Source: Streptomyces flavochromogenes (lineage in GTDB: Bacteria > Actinomycetota > Actinomycetes > Streptomycetales > Streptomycetaceae). Taken from it: a DNA stretch of 11,122 nt. The stretch's first letter is position 1, and each line of letters starts with the position of its first letter. The stretch is from the NCBI RefSeq assembly GCF_000717595.1, contig NZ_JNZO01000063.1, forward strand, positions 1 to 11,122, read 5' to 3'. A program made the position numbers and the translations under genes. The notes under the pieces were generated by a model, which saw nothing but the letters and a program-made list of their open reading frames with translations, was not told the origin of the DNA and searched no databases. Below, piece after piece: positions 1 to 6,610 of this stretch.

Positions 1-391
1 GCCGGTGTGGCTCATGGGAGGCAACGTGCTTCCTTTCCGGGGACCGGCTGTGCAGGTCGTGATGGTTTCCACCCGTGCGGGGGGATGTGGGCGCTTCGTG
101 TGCCGCACATCAAGAGACCCGCGAACCCTGAACACGGTTGTACGCGTGCAGGGGCCGAGGCCGCCATTGAGCCTGCAGTGGCCTCACGTTCAGGCAGGAG
201 CGGTACCGGCCGACAGGCGCCACCGCTCCGAGTACGCGGCCTGGTCGGCGGTCCACGGCCGACCTGACCGATGGCGAAGCGAACAGTCCCCCAACTCCTC
301 GGAGCACAAAAGCCGCTCTTGGACCCACCGTGCAGTCGGTCAGCTTCGACGACCTGGAACCTCCGGCCGCTGTGTACGCCCGTGCCCACGT

Positions 392-454
392 CCTCCTGGG
401 TGGTCCCCGATGGCAGTTCACCCTCCTGGGTGGTCCCGACGATGGCAGTTCACC
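392..454. repeat. Tandem duplication of about 30 bases
   Basis: Two adjacent copies of a unit that begins CCTCCTGGGTGGTCCC and ends GATGGCAGTTCACC lie at 392-422 and 422-454. The second copy carries two or three extra bases (GA) between the two halves. The copies are otherwise identical, which indicates a recent duplication. No function is evident. It could be an insertion-sequence end scar, a protein-binding iteron or a replication slip. Confidence 0.8.
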
Positions 455-502
455 GAGGCCCCCTCCGGGAGCACAGTCGCACCTATGTCCTAATTGGTGT
501 AG

Positions 503-528
503 GGAACTCCCGGGTGCAACTGATCGTC
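503..528 (+). promoter_or_regulatory. Candidate ECF-sigma-type promoter of the EACC1-caspase operon
   Basis: GGAACT at 503-508 is followed by 16 bases and then CGTC at 525-528. This matches the general form of ECF sigma-factor promoters (a -35 box with an AAC core and a -10 CGTC), including those read by the Streptomyces cell-envelope stress sigma factor SigE. Transcription would start near 535, leaving a leader of about 35-40 bases before the GTG at 572. The boxes and spacing are seen directly; which sigma factor reads them is inference. Confidence 0.5.
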
Positions 529-552
529 TGGCCGAGTGAACGGCTCTCGAAC

Positions 553-561
553 GGAAGGAAG
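553..561 (+). promoter_or_regulatory. Ribosome binding site of the EACC1-like gene
   Basis: The purine run GGAAGGAAG lies about 10 bases before the GTG at 572. It supports that start. The ATG at 564 is in another frame and opens nothing recognisable. Confidence 0.6.
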
Positions 562-571
562 TTGATGCTCG

Positions 572-934
572 GTGAAGGTCGCGATCGGCGTGGACCAGGA
601 GGAAGCTGCCGCTGCGGAGCAACAACTGCGGTCCCTGCACGAGTGGCTGCTGGCTGACGCGGTCTGCCGCCGGCACGCGGGCCCTACGTTGGGCTCCGGC
701 GCTGTCACGGTGCCGGGGGCGCAAGGGGACCTGATCGACGTGCTGAGCCTGGTTCTCGGGACGGGCTTCAACGCCGCGTCGCTCTCGGTGGCGATTGCTG
801 CATGGCGGCGTAGCCGGCCCGGGTCGCCGACCCTTGTCGTGGAGCGCGCCGACGGTACCCGGATCACCTTGACCGGAGCGGCGAACGAAGACGCCGGGCG
901 CTTGCTCGCCGAACTGGAGCGGGAACAGGCGTAG
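572..934 (+). CDS. EACC1-like effector-associated protein (120 aa)
   Basis: This small soluble protein starts at GTG behind a clear ribosome binding site. Its layout fits the effector-associated constant component 1 (EACC1) family: an N-terminal helix with the LRSLHEWLLAD pattern, a middle glycine/alanine-rich helical segment around residues 48-72 ending in AAWRRSRPG, and a C-terminal strand-turn-strand (TLVVERADGTRITLTGA) plus a final helix. Family knowledge: EACC1 proteins are encoded next to caspase, trypsin or other effector genes in actinobacterial biological-conflict systems and are thought to act as adaptor or regulatory partners. The next gene begins five bases after this stop, so the two are probably co-transcribed and translationally coupled. 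The family call is from pattern memory. The biochemical role is unknown. Confidence 0.75.
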   Translation: MKVAIGVDQEEAAAAEQQLRSLHEWLLADAVCRRHAGPTLGSGAVTVPGAQGDLIDVLSLVLGTGFNAASLSVAIAAWRRSRPGSPTLVVERADGTRITLTGAANEDAGRLLAELEREQA

Positions 935-939
935 CGGAC

Positions 940-3825
940 ATGCACGATCCGGCGCCCGCCTCGAGGGCGGTTTTGGTCGGGGCCAGTGGCTTTACGACCC
1001 TGGACGACCTTCCGGCAGTGCGGGCCAACGTTCCTGCTCTCAAATCCCTGCTGGGCGACCTTGTGCTGCACCTGGATGCCGGGCACTGCCGTACGTTGGT
1101 GGACCCGGCCTCTCCGCGGCAGGTGTCTGTCGCTGTCCGGGCAGCCGCTCAAGAGGCCACAGGTACCCTGTTGGTCTACTATGCGGGCCACGGGCTGATC
1201 GACCCTGGCACCGGCCTGCTGCACCTGGCCGTCCCTGACAGCGACCGGGACTCCGTCTTCGACACGACGGTGCCCTATGACTGGATCAAACGGTCCATCG
1301 CGACGAGCCGCGCCGCTCGCCGGATCGTGATCCTCGACTGCTGCTACAGCGCGCGGGCCTTCGGTGTGCAGTCCGAGTCGGTCGCGGCACTCGCGGAGAT
1401 CGACGGCACCTACCTCATGGCGGCTGCGGCGGAGACGGCTGTGGCCCTGTCTCCGCCCGATGAGCCTTACACCGCTTTCACCGGCGAACTCCTCGACCTG
1501 CTGCGGGACGGCGTGGCGTCCCGCAGCAGGTTCCTCGACTTGGACACCGTCTTCGACCAGCTCGCCCGGCGCCTGCAGGCCAAGGACCGCCCCCGTCCGC
1601 AGAGTCTGTGCCGCAACAGCTTGGGTTCGTGGCCGTTCGCCCGCAACAACGCCTTCCAGCCACCTCCGGAAGGCTTTGTCGCGGCCCCGGACATCGCCCG
1701 CGCCCTGGACGCCGTCCGCACCGTGTCGGTGCCGGTACTGGCCGCGCAGATCGGCGAGTTGAGCGAGCACCGACCAGCGACCGCGACCGAGATGGTCCAC
1801 ACCGCCCTGCAGCACAGACCAGTCGCCGATCTCGCCCTCCTGTTCGTCGCCCTTTACCAGGCCGGCCGCCAGCCCCACGTCGAGGCGGCCCTACCTGCAC
1901 TCATGGCCTCCCGCAGCGTTCAGGAAAGCGCTGATCTCCTCGAACAGCTTCTGGCCACGCCCGCCGAGGACGCAGTGATCACGCTGCTGCGCCTGACGGC
2001 AGAGCTCAAGCCCGCCGCGGACACCGTGCACCTGGCCACCGCTCTGATCCGCATCGGCCTGCGTGAGCACACGACCGTCCTGCTCTCCGCCTTCGCAGTC
2101 ACCCGCAGCCTCGACGACACTCTCGCCCTGACCGGCCTGGCGTGCCGGGGCGAACTCGACGAACTCGTCGAACCCGTCATGCATGTCCTGGCAGAGCGCC
2201 GTCCCATCGCCGATGTCATCGATCTCTTCCAGCGCCTCCACAACGCTCCGCACCCCCACCACGCGCTGGCACTGATCACCGCAGCGGCCCGCAGCCGTAC
2301 CGCCACTGACACCGCCGAGATGATCACCTCGCTCTACCGCGACGGATACCAGGAGATCGCAGAGGAAATCTTCCGAACCGGCATCGGGCACCGAGGACCC
2401 GAGCACACGGGCGAACTCATCGCCGCCCTGCAGAAACTGCGCCTGACCGAGGCAGCCGCACTCGGACGCCGCCTGGCCATCCGGAACAGCACTGTCAGCG
2501 AGACCATCCTGCTCATCACCCATCTGATGGCCGTGGGACAACACCAGCACGCGCTGGCGGCAACGCTGGAAACAGCCAGGTTGCGGCCCGGAGCAGAGTT
2601 TGTCGAAATCACCCAAGCACTGGACGTCTCCCCCGCCCACCAGCACATGCCCGCCCTCCTGAACGAAGCGGCTCGCACATCCTCGCCCGTCGACGTCGCC
2701 CATCTCATCCAGGTCCTCGACGAAGCAGGCCAGAGCTCCGATGCCGAACACGTGCTCTGGCGAACGGTGCGCAACCGTCTCCCAGGTGACACCGGCATCA
2801 TGCTGGACCACTTGAACGCAAACGGCTCGCGGTTCACCGACGACCTTGCCCTGCGTACACTGTGGCGCTCGCACTCGCCGATCGACACCGCCTACCTGGC
2901 CAGGGCCCTGGACACCGTTCTACCGGCCAAGACGGACCTGGTATGCGGCATCGACGACCGCTCCGTCGCCGATGTCGCCGCACTTGTCGCCTCTCTGGAA
3001 AGGCTGTCCGCCGGCATCCGTACAAACCGGGTCCTTGATGCCGTGGTCCGTGACTGGGAGCACCACCGCCAAGCTCATCTGGTGATCGCCCTCGAAGAAC
3101 GGTCGCTCACCGGCTGCGCCCGGCGACTGGAGCAGGCGGCACGGCCATCAAAGGACTTCGTCGAGAAACTGGCCGGCCTGCGCGGCGCGCAGAGGGAGAC
3201 CGTCTGGCAGGCACTGACGTTCTGGTGGCCCAGAAACGGGCGTCCTGACAGGCGGCAGCGCACGCCCTCACCGCACAACCACGCGCTGTACGTCGTCAGG
3301 GACGAGGACAGCGTCTACGGCATCGCCGCCCGCTACGGCGTGCGCTGGGCCAGCATCGTCGAAGCAAACGATCTCTCCGTTCCCTTCCTTCTGACGCCGG
3401 GACAGCAGCTCCGCATCACTTTCGAGAGTGAAGGAAACCGATTCGTCCCCCCGCCATTTCCGCGCAAGCTGCTGCCAGAGCGCTCGCACCCCAGAGTGCG
3501 ACAACTCCAGGCGGCCCTCAAGCAGTCCGGCTACCTGCCCCGCTGGGTGGTGGACAGCGACTATTACGGCCCTGCCACCAGTGAGGCCGTCGCCCGCTTC
3601 AACAGGGAACACCGCCTTGCGCAGGGGCCATCCAACGGGACCGATCATGTGATCAGTCACCGGGGCTGGGACCTGCTCCACCGCATCGCCCACGGCAAAC
3701 TTCTGCTGGCACAGGGGTTGGCTGACGGCCTCGATGCACTGCCGCAGCAGATTCCGCTCGGGCCGACCGCGGCGGACCGGCAGAAGCCGGAGAAATGGTT
3801 TCCTGCAAGAGCTGGAGAGGACTGA
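940..3825 (+). CDS. Caspase-fold protease with helical-repeat solenoid, LysM and peptidoglycan-binding domains (961 aa)
   Basis: Residues about 8-235 form a caspase (peptidase C14) domain. The opening strand is AVLVGASGF, the catalytic histidine is H84 in YYAGHG, and the catalytic cysteine is probably C135 in DCCYSA, equivalent to the Cys of the metacaspase DSCHSG motif. Residues about 250-760 are an alpha-solenoid of degenerate units of about 33-37 residues with the recurring pattern D-x-A-x-L-x-x-A-L-x-x-x-G. Residues about 782-826 form a LysM domain (YVVRDEDSVYGIAARYGV, then ANDLSVP and LTPGQQLRI). Residues about 848-894 form a PG_binding_1-type domain (VRQLQAALKQSGYLP, YYGPATSEAVARFNREHRL). 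No signal peptide or membrane helix is visible, so a cytoplasmic location is inferred. It lies in an operon with the EACC1-like gene. The likely role is a regulated protease in defence or programmed death. Trigger and substrates are unknown. Confidence 0.85.
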   Translation: MHDPAPASRAVLVGASGFTTLDDLPAVRANVPALKSLLGDLVLHLDAGHCRTLVDPASPRQVSVAVRAAAQEATGTLLVYYAGHGLIDPGTGLLHLAVPDSDRDSVFDTTVPYDWIKRSIATSRAARRIVILDCCYSARAFGVQSESVAALAEIDGTYLMAAAAETAVALSPPDEPYTAFTGELLDLLRDGVASRSRFLDLDTVFDQLARRLQAKDRPRPQSLCRNSLGSWPFARNNAFQPPPEGFVAAPDIARALDAVRTVSVPVLAAQIGELSEHRPATATEMVHTALQHRPVADLALLFVALYQAGRQPHVEAALPALMASRSVQESADLLEQLLATPAEDAVITLLRLTAELKPAADTVHLATALIRIGLREHTTVLLSAFAVTRSLDDTLALTGLACRGELDELVEPVMHVLAERRPIADVIDLFQRLHNAPHPHHALALITAAARSRTATDTAEMITSLYRDGYQEIAEEIFRTGIGHRGPEHTGELIAALQKLRLTEAAALGRRLAIRNSTVSETILLITHLMAVGQHQHALAATLETARLRPGAEFVEITQALDVSPAHQHMPALLNEAARTSSPVDVAHLIQVLDEAGQSSDAEHVLWRTVRNRLPGDTGIMLDHLNANGSRFTDDLALRTLWRSHSPIDTAYLARALDTVLPAKTDLVCGIDDRSVADVAALVASLERLSAGIRTNRVLDAVVRDWEHHRQAHLVIALEERSLTGCARRLEQAARPSKDFVEKLAGLRGAQRETVWQALTFWWPRNGRPDRRQRTPSPHNHALYVVRDEDSVYGIAARYGVRWASIVEANDLSVPFLLTPGQQLRITFESEGNRFVPPPFPRKLLPERSHPRVRQLQAALKQSGYLPRWVVDSDYYGPATSEAVARFNREHRLAQGPSNGTDHVISHRGWDLLHRIAHGKLLLAQGLADGLDALPQQIPLGPTAADRQKPEKWFPARAGED

Positions 3826-4096
3826 CCAAGCACCATGACTGCACGAGATCACATGAAATCCGACGCGCGGCACGCCCTGTGACTACTGACGCCTGACCAG
3901 TTCGACACCCCCGAGGCGACGTTGGGCGATGCACCGCACCTACGAATCGTTCGAAGACCCCGCCGCCACGGTGAACTCTGACTGCGATCTGGCGTGCGGA
4001 ACGAAACCCTCCGCCCAGCATCAGGATGCGATGAGCGCGTGCCGCCATGAGGCCGGCAGCTCGTGGGAAGGCAGAGTCGCCGGAACGAGGCCCTGC
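3826..4096. other. Intergenic space between convergent genes
   Basis: The caspase gene and the minus-strand gene at 4097-4888 converge across about 270 bases. No reading frame here resembles a protein family, and I found no strong hairpin followed by a T-run. Confidence 0.5.
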
Positions 4097-4888
4097 CTAC
4101 GTGCCCGCCTGTTCGGCGCAGACCGACCGGATCTCTTCCAGCAGGTCCGGGTAGTGCTCTCCGTATGTCTCCAGCGCGTGCGATATCGCGTCCAGAGCCG
4201 CCTTGAGCGGGGAGGACTCGGCGGCAACCAGGACGGCGGGCAGTGCGAAGTGCGGCTGTGAGATCGGTCCGCGGGTGATCGGTGTACTGGCGGGGTGCGT
4301 GAGTGCTGCGGGGGTGACGGAGTCGGGGGTGTGCTCGACGTTCGGGGATGCCGCCGACAACTTGCCGTCGGGCACTGTTGGTCGGGGGCTTTCCGGTAGC
4401 CTGCCGAGTTCGTAGTGTCTCGCCCCGTCGTCTCCTCGCTCCGCGGTCGGGACCCATGCCCACCCGGGGGGCGTCGGGGGAAAATATCGCGGTCGTTCTG
4501 GACGTACGGCCCCGAGCACCGGCGGCCTCGGCGCGAGGGGAGTGGACCGCAGGCTCTCCCACATCCGGGCTGGGTCATCGAACGGCGGCGGAAGCGGGCG
4601 CCCCTCCGCCAGCGCGGTGAGCGCCCTGGCAACCCACGGCACAGTGGTCAGGCCGGCAGCCTCGCATGCCCGACGCGCGGCCAGCAGTGCCACGGAACGC
4701 TGGACGTCGGCTCCTACGGCATCGAGGGCGTGGACCAGGTCGCTGTCGTAGGTGAGCAGGTCGAGGACGTTGCTTCCGCGGACGGCGCGCAGCGTCTCGC
4801 TCGGCAGTCTCCCGCCCCACTGCCACTTCTCGTAATGCAGGCGCCGTTCATCGGCGGTCCGATCGTTGTCCTTGACCGGTTCGTGCAC
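4097..4888 (-). CDS. Uncharacterised actinobacterial protein (263 aa)
   Basis: I chose the GTG at 4888 because AAGGGG (4895-4900 on the complement) sits six bases upstream. A longer frame from a GTG at 4942 adds 18 residues but has no visible ribosome site. The N-terminal half is helical and well conserved in style: EKWQWGGRLPSETLRAVRGSNVLDLL, then a helix ALLAARRACEAAGLTTVPWVARALTALAEGRPLPPPFDDPARMWESL. A proline-rich, probably disordered linker follows. The C-terminus has another helical block (ISQPHFALPAVLVAAESSPLKAALDAISHALETYGEHYPDLLEEIRSVC). I recall similar Streptomyces hypothetical proteins but no assigned function. There is no signal peptide, membrane helix or catalytic motif. It converges on the caspase gene, so a shared operon is excluded. 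Confidence 0.75.
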   Translation of the reverse strand: MHEPVKDNDRTADERRLHYEKWQWGGRLPSETLRAVRGSNVLDLLTYDSDLVHALDAVGADVQRSVALLAARRACEAAGLTTVPWVARALTALAEGRPLPPPFDDPARMWESLRSTPLAPRPPVLGAVRPERPRYFPPTPPGWAWVPTAERGDDGARHYELGRLPESPRPTVPDGKLSAASPNVEHTPDSVTPAALTHPASTPITRGPISQPHFALPAVLVAAESSPLKAALDAISHALETYGEHYPDLLEEIRSVCAEQAGT

Positions 4889-4894
4889 AGAACA

Positions 4895-4900
4895 CCCCTT
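4895..4900 (-). promoter_or_regulatory. Ribosome binding site deciding the start at 4888
   Basis: AAGGGG on the minus strand, six bases before the GTG at 4888, is the strongest ribosome-site match near this gene's N-terminus. It favours the 263-residue form over the 281-residue form. Confidence 0.55.
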
Positions 4901-4978
4901 TGCTCGGGCGGCCTCGGAAGTCGCTGCCGTATCAGCCGTCACTGGTCTGCATCATGTCGCAGGCCACTGACACCAGGG

Positions 4979-5206
4979 TCACTTCGACGGCACCCGGCGG
5001 ACGGTGACAGCGGGCACCCTGAGGATCGACCCGATGCGGGCGGGGCCGAGTCCTCGCTCGCGCCGCGGTGCGCGGATCCGTTCCTCGATGTCGGCAGCGG
5101 TGCTGTGTGGTGTTGTCAGCGGCGGTGTGTCGTCGTGGGTGGCGCCAGGCTTGCTGTCACCGGCGAGGCAGTAGGGGAGACCCTTTCGGCGACGACTTCG
5201 CCGCAC
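4979..5206 (-). pseudogene. Decayed IS481-type transposase fragment
   Basis: An open 75-codon stretch on the minus strand encodes, from about residue 35, STAADIEERIRAPRRERGL followed by GPARIGSILRVPAVTVRRV. This resembles the second helix-turn-helix of IS481-family transposases (typically RR..R.GPARIA..LG...STVHRVL). The catalytic DDE core is absent, the segment before it does not resemble the family, and no terminal repeats were found. I read it as a scrap of an old insertion. The assignment rests on one short motif, so a regulatory HTH remnant is possible. Confidence 0.45.
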
Positions 5207-5213
5207 TCACAGC

Positions 5214-5912
5214 ATGAACGAGCGGCCTGCGGGCTTGAGAGCCCCGGTCGTGTGGAACCGGGCACTCGGTGCCGCGCGTCCCCCGTCCATGCTGACCCTC
5301 TTGGGAATTCTCTTCGCTGTCGCGCCTGTGGTCGTCTGGATGACGATTGCCCGCACCCGCCCCATCGGTTTCGCGATCGGCGGCACCCTGCTCGCCGCAG
5401 CCGGTCTGCTGATCAGTGTCCAGCGGGGCTGGATCGACGCCCCCAGACCCGACGCCCATCTCGTGTTCACGGCTCTCGCGCCCCTGCTCATCGCCTGCGG
5501 CGCGGGACTGGAAGGACGGCACGAGAACTCTCCTTCCCCGGAATGGGCCTCCCGCCGCAACGGAGCGATGGGGTTCCTGGGGATGCAGTTCATCCTCACT
5601 CTCGTGGCCGGCCTCCTGTACGCGCTGATGATCAGTGAGGGTTCAGACGCCCCGCCGTCCAAGGCCCTCCCCGCATTGCCGCCGGGCATCAGCATGGTCG
5701 ACGAAGGCACCAGCTGCGGTTCCGGCGGCTGCTGGCGCGTCGCGACGGTCACGAGCGAAGACGGCCTGTCTCGGCCCGAGATCATCCGCGAACTGGGCCT
5801 CCAGCAGGAGAGTTGCCGCTCCAGTGGTTGGCTGCTCGACTGGCGTGATGTGTGCGTCGGAGCCAGAGACAACGGCAGGAACGTCACCATCTACGCTGGC
5901 TGGGGGTACTGA
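5214..5912 (+). CDS. Four-helix membrane protein with cysteine-containing C-terminal domain (232 aa)
   Basis: I do not recognise a named family. Four hydrophobic segments are visible at about residues 26-45, 51-69, 82-98 and 119-140, followed by a soluble C-terminal domain of about 90 residues. With both ends on the same side of the membrane, the tail's location depends on orientation. Basic residues before helix 1 and between helices 2-3 and 3-4 do not settle it. The tail carries cysteines at 168, 173, 201 and 214 (GTSCGSGGCW, ESCRSSGW, WRDVCVGA). This could give two disulphides if outside the cell. The ATG at 5214 has no clear ribosome site; an internal ATG at residue 26 (5289) is an alternative that still keeps helix 1. 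Codon use looks like a genuine high-GC gene. It is monocistronic by spacing. Confidence 0.75.
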   Translation: MNERPAGLRAPVVWNRALGAARPPSMLTLLGILFAVAPVVVWMTIARTRPIGFAIGGTLLAAAGLLISVQRGWIDAPRPDAHLVFTALAPLLIACGAGLEGRHENSPSPEWASRRNGAMGFLGMQFILTLVAGLLYALMISEGSDAPPSKALPALPPGISMVDEGTSCGSGGCWRVATVTSEDGLSRPEIIRELGLQQESCRSSGWLLDWRDVCVGARDNGRNVTIYAGWGY

Positions 5913-6061
5913 GAGGCTGTTACCACGCCTCCGTCGGACAGCCTTCCCTCACCTGCAGGGCGAACCGGCTCCTGCGCCACCGGTCCTTCCTCACCTTGCC
6001 TGGCGGATGACGTGGTGGTGCCGGATCTTGCTTGGGCGCTTGCGCCGGTCGTCTGCGGGAG

Positions 6062-6606
6062 GGCGAGGGCGAGGGGCTGCTGACCGAGCGGGGCGCGGTC
6101 TTCAGCCCGCGCCAGCACGATCGCCGCGTGGAACGGCATGTCGGGGCGGTGAGTACCAAGGAGGAGTCGGCGTTCACCGCCGACGGCATAGAGGAGATCA
6201 GCCCGCGGTACCGCCTGTTCTGCGGCTCCGGTACCACCGACGTCCTTTTGGTGCCGGTGCTGTGCAAGCGGAAGGTCCCGGCCGTTGCCGACCAGGGGCG
6301 GGCGCTTTCGCGGGTGGGGGGACGTGGACGACGCCGCCCGCGCCGTCGTCCTCGCGCATCGCCGACGACACCCCGGTCGGTTTCGGTGAGCACCTGCGCT
6401 CGTTGACTGGCGTCAGGCACGTCATCGCCGATGACCGTCCCGCTGTGGCTCCCCAAGTCGGCCCTCTGGCGCACAGCGTCATGGGGACCAACCTCCGTCT
6501 GTCCAACGCGAGGGCGAAGCACGAACTCGGCTTGCAGCCCAGCCACGCGGGCAGCGTGGCCGGAGTGCGGGCCCTTGCCCGGCGGCTTGGCGTTCCGGCA
6601 GCCTGA
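6062..6606 (+). pseudogene. Broken NAD-dependent epimerase/dehydratase (C-terminal two-thirds, two frameshifts)
   Basis: Three pieces in three frames read as one epimerase. The first (about 6062-6320) gives EGLLTERGAVFSP and VSTKEESAFTADGIEEISPRYRLFCGSGTTD, matching the family's STKEE..AFGADGIE..SLRYG.FYGPG region. The second (from 6321) gives DVDDAARAVVLA, the usual HVDDAARA motif. The third (from 6358) gives IADDTPVGFGEHLRSL and MGTNLRLSNARAKHELGL, the family's C-terminal SNAKAKRELGW region. The frame changes at a run of six G (6316-6321) and again at 6357. A stretch between TPVG and FGEHL also seems deleted. The Rossmann N-terminus (GATG..G) is missing. It ends four bases before the sigma gene. 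Epimerases are known neighbours of ECF41 sigma genes, which fits a former partner. Confidence 0.7.
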
Positions 6607-6610
6607 TCCG

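Larger units (their letters stand above)
1..571. other. Gene-poor leader upstream of the EACC1-caspase operon
   Basis: The reading frames here give arginine- and proline-rich translations with no family resemblance on either strand, and they overlap each other, so I see no gene. The stretch holds a tandem duplication at 392-454 and a promoter-like pair of boxes at 503-528, both listed separately. Gene-free DNA of this length directly before a conflict-type operon could be degraded mobile DNA, but I cannot identify its origin. Confidence 0.5.

Noticed and set aside
392..454. Tandem repeat as a minimal CRISPR array
   Set aside because: The two units abut with no spacer between them, and no cas gene is present.
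490..1878. Long minus-strand open frame (462 codons) across the EACC1 gene and the caspase domain
   Set aside because: It is a shadow of the GC-rich plus-strand genes. The plus strand carries clear EACC1 and caspase motifs, while the minus translation has none.
1891..2874. Minus-strand open frame of 327 codons over the solenoid region
   Set aside because: It is antisense to the caspase gene, with no family motif or ribosome site.
4415..5638. 407-codon plus-strand frame across 4415-5638
   Set aside because: It covers the minus-strand unknown gene, the transposase scrap and the start of the membrane protein in the wrong frame, with no recognisable domain.
6431..6610. N-terminal extension of the sigma factor
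   Set aside because: The extension is out-of-frame reading of the epimerase remnant. The sigma family N-terminus fits the ATG at 6611.
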